A stretch of 64,000 nucleotides of DNA from CAVZBW01 sp963778465 (GTDB lineage: Bacteria > Actinomycetota > Acidimicrobiia > Acidimicrobiales > RAAP-2). Numbering within the stretch: position 1 is the stretch's first letter; each line of letters begins with the position of its first letter. A program made the position numbers and the translations under genes. The notes beneath the pieces are model-generated. The model did no database searches, was not told the DNA's origin, and saw only the letters and a program-made list of their open reading frames with translations. Positions 50,611 to 58,802 of the stretch are shown here, in pieces. The stretch spans positions 1,054,001-1,118,000 of the forward strand of contig CAVZUK010000003.1 in the NCBI GenBank assembly GCA_963778465.1. The letters run 5' to 3'.

Positions 50611-51675
50611 TCAGCCTTCTTTCCGCTGCGACGGCCCGGCGTCGAACAGCCGCCCGGCCAGCTCTTGGTAGGCGTCCCCCGGATCCCCAAATTGGAGAGG
50701 CCACGCCTTGGCCCTCCGGAAGTACAGCTGGATGTCGTACTCCAGCGTGTAGCCGTAACCGCCGTGGAGGTGCAAGCTCTCCGCCGTGATCCGGAAGGCG
50801 ACCTCCGACGCGAAGAGAAAGGCCATGCCGGCCAGCCCCGGCGAATGTGCCGAGCCGGTGTCGGAGGACCAGCCGGCCTCGTAGGTCAACAGGCGCGCCC
50901 CTTCGAGATCCGTGACGCCGTCGGCGAGTCGGTGCTGGACGGTCTGGAACCACGCGATGAGCACCCCGAAGGCGCGGCGTTGCTGGACGTATGCGGTCCC
51001 CATCTCGAGTGAGGTCTGGGCCAGGCCCAGGAGCGCGGCGGCCATGAGCAATTGCCACTCCCAGCGGGCGCGCTGGTAGGCCGCGACGGCCTCGGCGCCG
51101 CGGGCGAGGATCACCCGCTCGTCGACATCCACCCCTCGATCGGCAACGGGCGCAGACCCGAGATTGGGTGGCACCTCCAGCGGCGTCCGAGGGCCGATCT
51201 CCGATCGGAAGGCCACGAGCTCGTTTCCGTCCAGAGCCAGGACGGCGTCGGCGACGGCCCCGGCGGGCGCCAGCCGGGCGACACCGCTCCGGAGGGGAAG
51301 GAGGGCGAGGCTGACCAGGGCGTCACCGGCGACGACCTCGGCCAGCAGCTCCCCGGCGGGCTCCGAGGCCCCGAGCCCGTCCAGTCGGCCGAGGAGGTTC
51401 GCGCCAACCGCCGCCTCGATCAGGGGCACCGGCGCGATCCGCCTCCCAAACTCCTCGGCCGCGAGCACCAGGTCCAGCATCGAGGCGCCGCCACCGCCCA
51501 GATCCTCGGCGACGGCCATCGACGGCAGCCCCATTGCCGTCACCATCTGCCACAGGCCGGCGTCGAAGCCGGTGGGTTCGGCCGCGCGTACCCGTTCGGG
51601 CGTCGACTCCTTGGAGAAGAACGTCGCCAGACTCTCTCGGAGGTCCTGCTGCTCGGGGCTGTACGAAAGGTCCAT
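50611..51675 (-). CDS. Acyl-CoA dehydrogenase, small partner of a heteromeric pair
   Basis: The 354-aa protein starts MDLSYSPEQQDLRESLATFF and parallels that at 12554: FSKESTPERVRAAEPTGFD, GLPSMAVAEDLGGGGASMLD, a shortened middle, and LHLHGGYGYTLEYDIQLYFR near residue 310. The final part QRKEG is longer than in the paralogue. It lacks an obvious catalytic Glu and is taken as the FAD-sharing non-catalytic subunit of a two-gene dehydrogenase. The promoter region upstream holds the 22-bp quasi-palindrome at 51808-51829. First gene of the acyl-CoA dehydrogenase-acyl-CoA dehydrogenase-TetR operon. Confidence 0.88.
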   Translation of the reverse strand: MDLSYSPEQQDLRESLATFFSKESTPERVRAAEPTGFDAGLWQMVTAMGLPSMAVAEDLGGGGASMLDLVLAAEEFGRRIAPVPLIEAAVGANLLGRLDGLGASEPAGELLAEVVAGDALVSLALLPLRSGVARLAPAGAVADAVLALDGNELVAFRSEIGPRTPLEVPPNLGSAPVADRGVDVDERVILARGAEAVAAYQRARWEWQLLMAAALLGLAQTSLEMGTAYVQQRRAFGVLIAWFQTVQHRLADGVTDLEGARLLTYEAGWSSDTGSAHSPGLAGMAFLFASEVAFRITAESLHLHGGYGYTLEYDIQLYFRRAKAWPLQFGDPGDAYQELAGRLFDAGPSQRKEG

Positions 51676-51807
51676 GACTAGGTCGGCGCACCCGTGGGCA
51701 CGATCTCCTCACCGTACTCGGCGCCCATCGGCCTTCCCGCCCTTCCGGTCCCCGGCATCGTCCGCCGCTCTGCCCGCAGGTCTCGGCGGCGGCGCCAGGA
51801 GCCATTC

Positions 51808-51829
51808 TTGACTTCGATGTCGGAATCCA
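51808..51829. promoter_or_regulatory. Candidate TetR operator, copy 2
   Basis: Half-sites TTGACTTCGA and TCGGAATCCA are separated by TG. It matches the site at 48622-48643 in spacing, strand and most bases; a joint pattern is TYGACTTCGA, two bases, TCGGWRTCMA. It lies 133 bp upstream of the acyl-CoA dehydrogenase start at 51675 and 55 bp after the DUF427 gene start side stop (51884). Confidence 0.6.
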
Positions 51830-51883
51830 AAGCTATCCGGTCGTCCGAGGGCGCTCCATGATCCCGCGGGCAGGCGCCGGGGT

Positions 51884-52561
51884 CTATCCCGGGGGCAGGT
51901 CGTGCCGGACCGTGGCCCGGCTCTCGTCGAAGGAGAGGAGGCGAGCGATCGCGCTGCTCTCCGGCATGGGGTCCTCGTAGCTCCAGGCGACGTCCTCCAT
52001 CCGGACGTCCCCGAACACCGCGCTCCAGTAGGTGGCGGTGCCCTTGTAGGGACAGTAGGTCTGCGAGGAGCTCTTCGTCAGGAGGTCCATGCGCACGCCC
52101 TCTCGGTCGACGTAGAGGCGGGGCTCGAGGGCGGTCTCGTAGACGGCCACGGTCTGCGTGCTGTCCACCAGCTCCACGCCGGCGACCTCGACGCGGAGCC
52201 GACGGTGGGTGCGCAGGGAGTCCACGCGGTGGTACGGGTTGCGAGGGTGCAGGTGCACTCGCTCGTCCTCCTCGTACCAGGCCTCGACCGCATCCCAGGG
52301 CACGGTCACGTAACCCGGTGCCTCGGGTTCCGGTGCGCTCGGGGGGCCGTGGACGTCCCCGGCGGGGATGGCGTAGCTCGGAGGGTGGCCGGCGCGATGC
52401 ACCAGGAGAACGCGCTCGCTGTCGATGACCGTGCGGCCACCGTCCACTCCCCGTACCCGACGCCGGAAAGGCTCGACGTAGACGACGCCTGCGGGGAGCG
52501 GTGCACTGAAGCGCCCCGCCGGGCGGGTGCTGAGGGGCCCTCGGCCCGAGGTGAGGCTCAC
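51884..52561 (-). CDS. Tandem DUF427 protein
   Basis: The 225-aa protein contains two DUF427 units. The first, near residues 15-65, reads VVYVEPFRRRVRGVDGGRTV then IDSERVLLVHRAGHPPSYAI with PAGDV. The second, near 115-205, reads VELVDSTQTVAVYETALEPR then LYVDREGVRMDLLTKSSSQT and YCPYKGTATYWSAVFGDVRM. The CPYKG stretch is a DUF427 hallmark. The family has a small beta-barrel fold with no settled function. The GTG at 52561 overlaps the stop of the thioesterase gene, which itself carries a further DUF427 unit, so the products are coupled and probably work together. Confidence 0.82.
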   Translation of the reverse strand: MSLTSGRGPLSTRPAGRFSAPLPAGVVYVEPFRRRVRGVDGGRTVIDSERVLLVHRAGHPPSYAIPAGDVHGPPSAPEPEAPGYVTVPWDAVEAWYEEDERVHLHPRNPYHRVDSLRTHRRLRVEVAGVELVDSTQTVAVYETALEPRLYVDREGVRMDLLTKSSSQTYCPYKGTATYWSAVFGDVRMEDVAWSYEDPMPESSAIARLLSFDESRATVRHDLPPG

Positions 52562-53910
52562 ATCGCCGTCCTGTCGTCCACGGTCCCGGTGCTGGACTCG
52601 GGGAACGCCCGGACCATCGCGTCGACCGCGAAGGAGGCGAGGAGCTCGCCGCCCTCGCCGTGCACCCTGCCCTCGGCGTGCGTCATGCCGTTCCCGGCGA
52701 AGGTCGAGAGGTGGTGGTACAGCATCCAGCGGTCCGCCCGGACCTCGCGGTGCAGCGAGACGGCGATGGCGTTGATCGCCGTGGACAGCGTGCGGTGGGC
52801 CTCCCGCTGCCCGATCCCCGCGTGCGGCCGGAGGGCGGCGGCGATCGGAAGGTGACCCGTGAACTGCGCCAAGAGCCCCGCGTGCAACGCCGGGTCGTCG
52901 GGAACCTCGCGAAAGCGCACCCATGCGTCGAGCACCGGCGGTCCCACCGGTGCGCCGGGGTCGTCCGTGTAGGCCCCGTCCACCACCCGGATGTCGCGGC
53001 CCGTGACCCCCATGTCGAGAGGCTCGCTCTCGTAGGGGCCCGGAACGTCGGGAGGTGGGGCCCCGTGGCGGATCACGTCGGGTGACGTCACGTCGAGCAG
53101 GAGGGTACCCGTGGCCCGGCCTCGCCCGGCCTGCTCGACCTGCACCGAGTGGGTCGTGAAGGTCTTGCCGCCACTCTGCTCCTCGAGCTCGAAGCGGAGC
53201 GGGTGGTGTGCGTCCGCGGGCCGGGTGAACACCATGTGGCCGGACACCGTGCGGCGGCCGGGCGCCAGGCGCGTGGCGGCGACGATCGCCTGCCCGAGCA
53301 TCTGGCTGCCCTCGACGATCGGGCGGCGCTCGTCGGCGAGCGCGACGCTGACAAACGAACGGTCGCCGTCGGGGCGCACGTCGAGCACGTCGACCAGGTC
53401 GAGAGCATCGCCCCAGGTGGGGAACCGCTTGACGGTCGTGTCCCGGACGGCATCGCTGCCCATCGTGTCCACGACCTCGACGCGTACCCGGTCGTCGTCG
53501 AAGGCTGCGTGGTCCGGGAGCCATCCGTAGCCCGGCGACGGGTCGGTCAGGCTCCACAGCACGCCCCGGCCACCCTGGGACCGGTCGGGCGACGCCCTCC
53601 ACGACCCGGTCTCCCGGGCCGTCGGCGTCTCCACCGGGGAGTCGATGCTGAAGACCCTCGCCGTGCCCTCCGCCCGGGAGGTCCTGAGCTCGTCTTCGGC
53701 GCGGAACAGCCCGAACCGCACGTCGGAGTGGGGGAAGTACAGCACCGGGACCCGGCCCGCTTGCTCGAGGCGGATGCAGTCGCTGGACTGCGCCACCAAC
53801 GTGTCACCCCACCAGGCACGGGCCCGGTACGGGCACGGACGGCCGGTGGCGCCGTCGTCGGACTGCCACCGTGCCGGAGGCGAAGACTGCTCGGTCCGAG
53901 AGACGGTCAC
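52558..53910 (-). CDS. DUF427-acyl-CoA thioesterase II fusion
   Basis: The 450-aa protein has an N-terminal DUF427-like unit near residues 20-75 (CPYRARAWWGDTLVAQSSDC then IRLEQAGRVPVLYFPHSDVR) and a TesB-like double hot-dog thioesterase from about 160 to the end. The latter shows DVRPDGDRSFVSVALADERR near 190, MLGQAIVAATRLAPGRRTVS near 215, and a C-terminal DRWMLYHHLSTFAGNGMTHA then EGRVHGEGGELLASFAVDAM, parallel to the WLLYxxxSPSA...GRG...GxLVASxxQEGLxR of TesB. It would release a free acid from acyl-CoA. The GTG at 53910 overlaps the stop of the upstream SDR by 4 bp. The fusion is not one I know as standard. Confidence 0.8.
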   Translation of the reverse strand: MTVSRTEQSSPPARWQSDDGATGRPCPYRARAWWGDTLVAQSSDCIRLEQAGRVPVLYFPHSDVRFGLFRAEDELRTSRAEGTARVFSIDSPVETPTARETGSWRASPDRSQGGRGVLWSLTDPSPGYGWLPDHAAFDDDRVRVEVVDTMGSDAVRDTTVKRFPTWGDALDLVDVLDVRPDGDRSFVSVALADERRPIVEGSQMLGQAIVAATRLAPGRRTVSGHMVFTRPADAHHPLRFELEEQSGGKTFTTHSVQVEQAGRGRATGTLLLDVTSPDVIRHGAPPPDVPGPYESEPLDMGVTGRDIRVVDGAYTDDPGAPVGPPVLDAWVRFREVPDDPALHAGLLAQFTGHLPIAAALRPHAGIGQREAHRTLSTAINAIAVSLHREVRADRWMLYHHLSTFAGNGMTHAEGRVHGEGGELLASFAVDAMVRAFPESSTGTVDDRTAM

Positions 53911-54663
53911 GCGGGAGAGACGACGGCGCGCGGGGCCACGGTCACCGATTGCATCGAGAGGGTGGCTCCGCCGCGGACCAGCGAGTCGACTACCGCGACC
54001 AGCTCTTCTGCCTCGATCAGGGCACCGCTCATGTACTGGCGGGCCATCCACTGAGGCGCCAGCTCGGCGGCCAGCTCGGGGTCCCATCCCTCGGCAAAGC
54101 CGGTCATCGAGTCCCCCTCGCCCCCGGCGCACTCCCCGACCACCAGCCGAGTGAACCCGACCGTCGGGTGCTCCGCCCGCCAAGCTTCGACCAGCTTGTC
54201 GAGCGCCGCCTTGCTGACCGCGTAGGCCCCGAGGCCCGGCCAGGGCGGTGTCAGCGACGCGCTCGACCGACGAGAGGTAGATGGCGGTCCCGCCGGTGGT
54301 CGTCAGGTGGGGCAGGGCCGCGGAGGTGACGAGGGCGGCGCCGACGACGTTGGTGTCCAGGACCCGGCGCCAGGTCTCCGCGTCGGTGTCGACGAGCTTC
54401 GCCAGTGGCCCGATGGCCGGCGTGTAGATGAGGGCGTCGAATCCCCCGAGCTCCGCGGCCGCCGCGTCGATGGCCGATCGACACGAGTCTGCGTCGGTCG
54501 CGTCACATTCCAAAGCGAACGTACCCGGTCCTGCCTCGGCCGCCGCCTTCTCGAGGCGCTCGACGCGCCGAGCGAGCAGGGCGACACGCGCTCCCCGCTG
54601 CGCCAGCCCGACCCCGATGCAACGTCCCAGCCCGCTCGAGGCTCCCACCACGACGATCCGCAA
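53907..54663 (-). pseudogene. SDR with a frameshift in a C-run
   Basis: The first frame gives an SDR N-terminus: MRIVVVGASSGLGRCIGVGL near residue 7, then VDTDAETWRRVLDTNVVGAA near 92, reaching YLSSVERVADT near 137. The second frame continues PGLGAYAVSKAALDKLVEAW with a normal YxxxK, then VVGECAGGEGDSMTGFAEGW to the stop at 53907. The break is at the short run at 54243-54246 (GCCC on the coding strand): one C fewer gives a continuous SDR. Either a real inactivation or a sequencing error. It overlaps the DUF427-thioesterase start by 4 bp, and if intact would be the first gene of that operon. Confidence 0.8.
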
Positions 54664-54749
54664 CTTGCCCCACCTCCCGGTTCGTTGGCGTCATCTTAGG
54701 CAAGGCGCCGGGCGGGTCCCCCGGGTGGTTCAACGCCGGGATACGGTCC

Positions 54750-55979
54750 TCAGGCGACCACGCCTTCGACCTTCAGCTGGACCATCTCCTCGTCCTCGCA
54801 GTCGATGCTGGCCAGGATCTCGTCGCAGTGCTCGTTGAACTCGGGGGCGCGCTTCGGGGGCGACGGTGCTCCGCCGAACTGCACGGGTGTCGTGACGAGG
54901 CGGAAGGGCACGCCGTCCGCCGTCACCGTCTCCCCGACGTACCCGTTGGCCACGACCTGTGGGTCGTCGACCACCTCGAGACTGTCCTGGGCGACCGACC
55001 ACTGGCCGTCGAAGGTCGCCAGGCGTTCCCGCCAAGCGGCGAGGGGGGCCGAGGCAAAGACCTCCGTGAGGATCTCGCGGGCCGCTTTCGCATTCGCGGA
55101 GAGGAGCTCGTGGGAGGTGAAGCGCTCGTCGGTGATGAGGTCCGACCGACCGACCGCCCGGCAGGCCCCGGGCCAGTAGCGGAAGGCCTGCAGGCAGGAG
55201 AGGGCGAGGAACCGGCCATCCTGGGTCTTGTAGGTGCCGACGAGCGGGTTGGAAGGTCCCCCACCTCCACCGCTCGAGCTGGGCGGTGGCCGCCAGGGGA
55301 AGTCCAGCTGCATGGAGAGGGCCACTGCGGGGCTCATCGCCCAGAGCCCCACGCCGAGCAGCGACACGTCGACCGACACCGCCTCGCCGGTGCGCTCACG
55401 GTGGAAGAGCGCCCCCATGATCCCCCCGGCGATGGTCATGCCACCGATGGAGTCGCCGTAGCCAGGGGCCGGCTGGACGACGAGGCCGTCGGCGTCGGGG
55501 GGCGTGCAGCCCATGGCGCTCGCCGCCCGGCACCAGTAGCTGAGGAAGTCGTAGCCCCCCTGGTTCGCCTCCGGACCGCGCTCGCCACCCCCCGTTCCGG
55601 CGACGTAGATGATGTTCGGGTTGTGGGCACGGATGTCGTCGATCTCGATGTGCAGCTTCTCTCGCACGGCGGGCAGCTTGTTCGTCAGGAAGACGTCGCA
55701 GGTCGCGGCGAGCTTGTAGACCAGCTCGACCCCCTTCTCGGAGGAGAGGTCGACCCCGATGCTCTTCTTGCCCCGGTTGGAGTGCTCGAGCAGGACGTGC
55801 ACGCCACCGGTCATGGGCATCACGCCACTCGAGGCGAGCCCCCGCATGGCGTCCCCTCGCTCGACGTGCTCGATCTTGATGACCTCGGCACCCCAGTCGG
55901 CGAGGACGGCCGAAGCGGCAGGGACGAAGGTGTGCTCGGCGACCTCGAGGATGCGGACACCCTTCATGATCTCGGTCAT
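54750..55979 (-). CDS. CaiB/BaiF-family (class III) CoA-transferase
   Basis: The 409-aa protein begins MTEIMKGVRILEVAEHTFVP, with LADWGAEVIKIEHVERGDAM near residue 30, NRGKKSIGVDLSSEKGVELV near 75 and NQGGYDFLSYWCRAASAMGC near 150, which holds the catalytic Asp. VDVSLLGVGLWAMSPAVALS lies near 220. A poly-Ser/Gly linker (SSSGGGGGPSN) near 240 is unusual. It is a paralogue of the enzyme at 44989; both end in a REFNEHCDEI-type tail. It would transfer CoA onto a pathway acid. The ATG at 55979 is used. It is 86 bp upstream of the SDR of the DUF427 operon and may be cotranscribed with it. Confidence 0.88.
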   Translation of the reverse strand: MTEIMKGVRILEVAEHTFVPAASAVLADWGAEVIKIEHVERGDAMRGLASSGVMPMTGGVHVLLEHSNRGKKSIGVDLSSEKGVELVYKLAATCDVFLTNKLPAVREKLHIEIDDIRAHNPNIIYVAGTGGGERGPEANQGGYDFLSYWCRAASAMGCTPPDADGLVVQPAPGYGDSIGGMTIAGGIMGALFHRERTGEAVSVDVSLLGVGLWAMSPAVALSMQLDFPWRPPPSSSGGGGGPSNPLVGTYKTQDGRFLALSCLQAFRYWPGACRAVGRSDLITDERFTSHELLSANAKAAREILTEVFASAPLAAWRERLATFDGQWSVAQDSLEVVDDPQVVANGYVGETVTADGVPFRLVTTPVQFGGAPSPPKRAPEFNEHCDEILASIDCEDEEMVQLKVEGVVA

Positions 55980-56245
55980 CAGAATGGCCTTTCTTGCTGG
56001 GTCGCCCCCAGGGCGAGCGTCTTGGTGGGTCGTCCACAGGGCGATCGTCTCGATGGGCCACCCCTGGGCGAACGCGGTCCGCGTCCAGACCCTAGACGAA
56101 TGACTCCAAGGGACCCCGGCTGAGAAGGGGTGGGCGTAGGACGCGACCAAAGGCGTCTTTCAGACGTCGTCATCCTCGACATCGGGTTCACAGCGAGCTC
56201 TCCGACCCCACCAACGACCGCTCCGGTGATCATTCGGCAGAGAGG

Positions 56246-56575
56246 TCACGTTGCTCGACGCTTCTGAGGGCGCCGGCCGGAGGGCGGGGACTTGGTCTTC
56301 CCTCTCGGTTCGAAGGTGCGCATGACCAGATCCACGAGTGCCTCCGCCAGCTCGGGGCCGAGCTCCTCCCCGCGCACGACCGAGCGCATGAACAATGGTC
56401 CCATCAATAGGTCGTAGATGAAGTTGAAGTCGGCATCCCGGCGGAGCTCGCCTCGGTCGATGCCGCGCTGCAAGGCCTGCCAGACCGAGACCGTGCCGGC
56501 CACCGACACGAGCAACAACCAAATCAGGGCCTTCCGGACCGAAGGCCTCGAGGAGCCGTGTGGCGCACCTACCAT
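56246..56575 (-). pseudogene. TetR regulator remnant lacking the DNA-binding domain
   Basis: The 109-codon frame encodes LLVSVAGTVSVWQALQRGID then RGELRRDADFNFIYDLLMGP and LFMRSVVRGEELGPELAEAL with VDLVMRTFEPRGK, which is the C-terminal half of a TetR-type regulator (RGEL...D..LMGPLF pattern). No helix-turn-helix precedes it: upstream DNA belongs to the divergent membrane protein gene. It is therefore a truncated regulator. The nearest leftward gene is the CoA-transferase at 55979. Confidence 0.65.
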
Positions 56576-56614
56576 CCGGGTCGTGGGCGATTCCTCCCGG
56601 GATAGTCTCTGCCG

Positions 56615-57112
56615 GTGAGCACCACACCCCCGCCGGGACCGGGCGACGCGGCACCGACCCTCCGGCCGCCCGCTGCTGTGCCCCAACCGCCGGCAGGCGC
56701 TCCGCCCCGCTGGGCGAGCCCGCCGCCTTCCGGGACGGGCGCGACTCCGCCCCCGAGCGATGTCGCCGACGATCGGCAGAAATTGCTCATCCAGAGCGGC
56801 GTGGCGGTCCTCGGCCTGGTCCTCATCACGATCGTGGCGGGCATCGCCATCGGTCTCGACAGCTCCAACGCCGGGACCATCGCCGGTGCCGCCTTCACCG
56901 CGCTCGCGACCGTCATCGCGGCGTTTCTCGGGCTCAAGGCCGCGGGCGATCAGGCACAGAAGACCCAACAGCAGGCCCAGGAGGCGACCCGGCAGGCCAA
57001 CACCGCGACCATCATGGCCGCGCACCTTCCCGACGCTCGGGCCGCGAGGGCCTTGGCCGACGCCGGGCTCATCGCGCCGACCGATCAGGGGGATTCTCCA
57101 ACCCCCAGTTGA
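56615..57112 (+). CDS. Small Pro-rich membrane protein of unknown function
   Basis: The 165-aa protein has a proline-rich cytoplasmic-looking N-terminus (residues 1-50, with PPPGPGDAAPTLRPPAAVPQ), then two hydrophobic segments, SGVAVLGLVLITIVAGIAIG near residue 60 and AGAAFTALATVIAAFLGLKA near 92. It then continues into a Gln/Ala-rich helix (QAQKTQQQAQEATRQANTAT) likely to be a coiled coil, and ends DSPTPS. I do not recognise the family. The start ATG at 56615 is used after GCCGGTG, with no strong ribosome-binding site. It may be a membrane-anchored scaffold. Its neighbours are a TetR remnant and an SDR gene. Confidence 0.6.
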   Translation: MSTTPPPGPGDAAPTLRPPAAVPQPPAGAPPRWASPPPSGTGATPPPSDVADDRQKLLIQSGVAVLGLVLITIVAGIAIGLDSSNAGTIAGAAFTALATVIAAFLGLKAAGDQAQKTQQQAQEATRQANTATIMAAHLPDARAARALADAGLIAPTDQGDSPTPS

Positions 57113-57188
57113 CGCGGTGGGCAGGTTTGCTGCGTAGTAGACGCAGTTATATCGGATTCGATTCGACCCAGAGATAGGGGGCAGGCTG

Positions 57189-58106
57189 ATGGGGCTACTG
57201 GACGGCAAGGTCGCTGTGGTGACGGGCGCCGGACGGGGCATAGGACGGGAGCACGCGCTCCTGCTCGCACGCGAGGGTGCGGCGGTCGTGGTCAACGACC
57301 TCGGCGGCGACGGCCGCGGCGAGGGTCAGGATCTGACGCCCGCGCAGGAGGTTGCGGCCGAGATCGAGGCCGCAGGTGGGCGAGCCGCGGTCAACGGGGG
57401 AAACGTGGCCGACTGGAAGGCGGCCGAGGAGCTGATCCGCCAGACGGTGGACACCTTCGGTCGCCTCGACATCCTGGTCAACAACGCGGGGGTCCTGCGG
57501 GACCGGATGGCCTTCAACATGTCGGAGGACGAGTGGGACGTCGTGGTGAACGTGGTGCTCAAGGGCAGCTTCGCCCCGGCCCGGTTCGCCGCCTCCTACT
57601 GGCGGGAGCGGTTCAAGGCGACGGGTGAGCCGGTCAACGGCTCGATCGTCAACACCGCGTCGGAGTCCGGGCTCTACGGCAATGCCGGCCAGGTCAATTA
57701 CGCGTCGGCGAAGATCGGGCTCGTCGCGATGACCGTGGTCATGGCGCGCGAGCTCGAACGTGCCGGCGTGCGGGCCAACGTCATCGCACCCACCGCGGCC
57801 ACGCGCCTCCTCGGCACCGTCCTCTCGGGAAGGGAGGAGCCCAAGCCGGGCGAGGTCGACGCGCTCGGGGCCTCGCAGATCTCGCCCCTCGTCGCGTGGC
57901 TCAGCTCCGACCTCGCGAGGGACGTCAACGGGCAGGTCTTCGCCGTCAGCGGATCTCGGATCCAGGTCGTGGCGGGCTTCCATCCGGTCACCCAGATCGA
58001 CGCCGACGGTGCGCACTGGAGCATCGAAGGGATCGAGGCCCAGCGAAAGCAGCTGCTGGGCGGGCGGGACACCTGGATCCCGCAGTTCATGCCGCCCGTC
58101 TCGTGA
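57189..58106 (+). CDS. SDR of the multifunctional-enzyme-2 (3R-hydroxyacyl-CoA dehydrogenase) type
   Basis: The 305-aa protein has VVTGAGRGIGREHALLLARE near residue 10, then VVVNDLGGDGRGEGQDLTPA near 33, which is the long NDLGG...xG insertion of peroxisomal multifunctional enzyme 2 and its bacterial relatives. NNAGVLRDRMAFNMSEDEWD lies near 95, NTASESGLYGNAGQVNYASA near 153 with the Tyr, and NVIAPTAATRL near 193. These oxidise (3R)-hydroxyacyl-CoAs, including steroid side-chain intermediates. The 305-aa form has no MaoC hydratase domain. GATAGGGGGCAGGCTG precedes the ATG at 57189. It converges with the TetR gene at 58139. Confidence 0.88.
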   Translation: MGLLDGKVAVVTGAGRGIGREHALLLAREGAAVVVNDLGGDGRGEGQDLTPAQEVAAEIEAAGGRAAVNGGNVADWKAAEELIRQTVDTFGRLDILVNNAGVLRDRMAFNMSEDEWDVVVNVVLKGSFAPARFAASYWRERFKATGEPVNGSIVNTASESGLYGNAGQVNYASAKIGLVAMTVVMARELERAGVRANVIAPTAATRLLGTVLSGREEPKPGEVDALGASQISPLVAWLSSDLARDVNGQVFAVSGSRIQVVAGFHPVTQIDADGAHWSIEGIEAQRKQLLGGRDTWIPQFMPPVS

Positions 58107-58138
58107 ACCGGGCGGCTACCCGCTAGGACGTCGCCTTC

Positions 58139-58741
58139 CTAGGACTTGCGTTCGGCCGAGAATAGAGGCGCGTCCAGCAGCGCGAGCGCCTCGTCGAGGT
58201 GCCGCTCCGGGTCGCCCGCGGAGGAGTCCGCCGCCCAAAACTCGACCGCGATCTCCACCGCCAGCTGCGCGCTCCCCGCGACAAGGTGGGCTCTCAGCGT
58301 GGCGGGTGGTCCGCCGAACCAGGGTCCGAGGGCATCGGCGAGCCGGTTCCGGCTCCGGCGTTGTTCCTCGAGCCAGCGACCGTGGAGCGCGGGGGTCGTG
58401 CACAACAGCTTCCGGAACGCACGCGAAGCATCCAGGTCCCTGCGAACCTGCGAGGCGATGGCCCCCAGCGCGTTGCCGAGCGCCACGCGTAGGACGAGGT
58501 CTTCGGGGTGGGTCTCGAGGTGATCGATGATGTCGTCGACGCTGCTCCCGACGATGGCCGTGATGGTGTCTTCCTTGGACGGGAAGTAGCGGAAGAACGT
58601 CCTCGGAGAGACGTCGGCCGCCTCGGCGATGTCCTGCACGGTGGTCGCCGCGTACCCTCGCTCGAGGAAGAGCCGCGCCGCGGCCGAGGCCAGCTCGCGA
58701 TGGGTTCGCTCCTTGTGACGCTCTGTGAGCCCGGTGGTCAT
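58139..58741 (-). CDS. TetR family transcriptional regulator
   Basis: The 200-aa protein has KERTHRELASAAARLFLERG near residue 10, the helix-turn-helix in ATTVQDIAEAADVSPRTFFR near 32, and YFPSKEDTITAIVGSSVDDI. The ligand domain is of the type seen beside drug-efflux genes (RRSRNRLADALGPWFGGPPA segment). GGGGGAGATG precedes the ATG at 58741. It lies 61 bp downstream of the MFS exporter gene on the same strand. It is a good candidate to control the exporter through the palindrome at 60409-60440; inference. Confidence 0.9.
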   Translation of the reverse strand: MTTGLTERHKERTHRELASAAARLFLERGYAATTVQDIAEAADVSPRTFFRYFPSKEDTITAIVGSSVDDIIDHLETHPEDLVLRVALGNALGAIASQVRRDLDASRAFRKLLCTTPALHGRWLEEQRRSRNRLADALGPWFGGPPATLRAHLVAGSAQLAVEIAVEFWAADSSAGDPERHLDEALALLDAPLFSAERKS

Positions 58742-58802
58742 CTCATCTCCCCCTTGGACGGCGGCGTAGCGTGTGTACCTCTCGGTCTCCGCCAGGTCGT
58801 TC

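Noticed and set aside
47421..50789. Very long open frame on the + strand antisense to receptor, TetR and acyl-CoA dehydrogenase genes
   Set aside because: It has no family similarity and is explained by GC-rich codon use of the real genes on the other strand.
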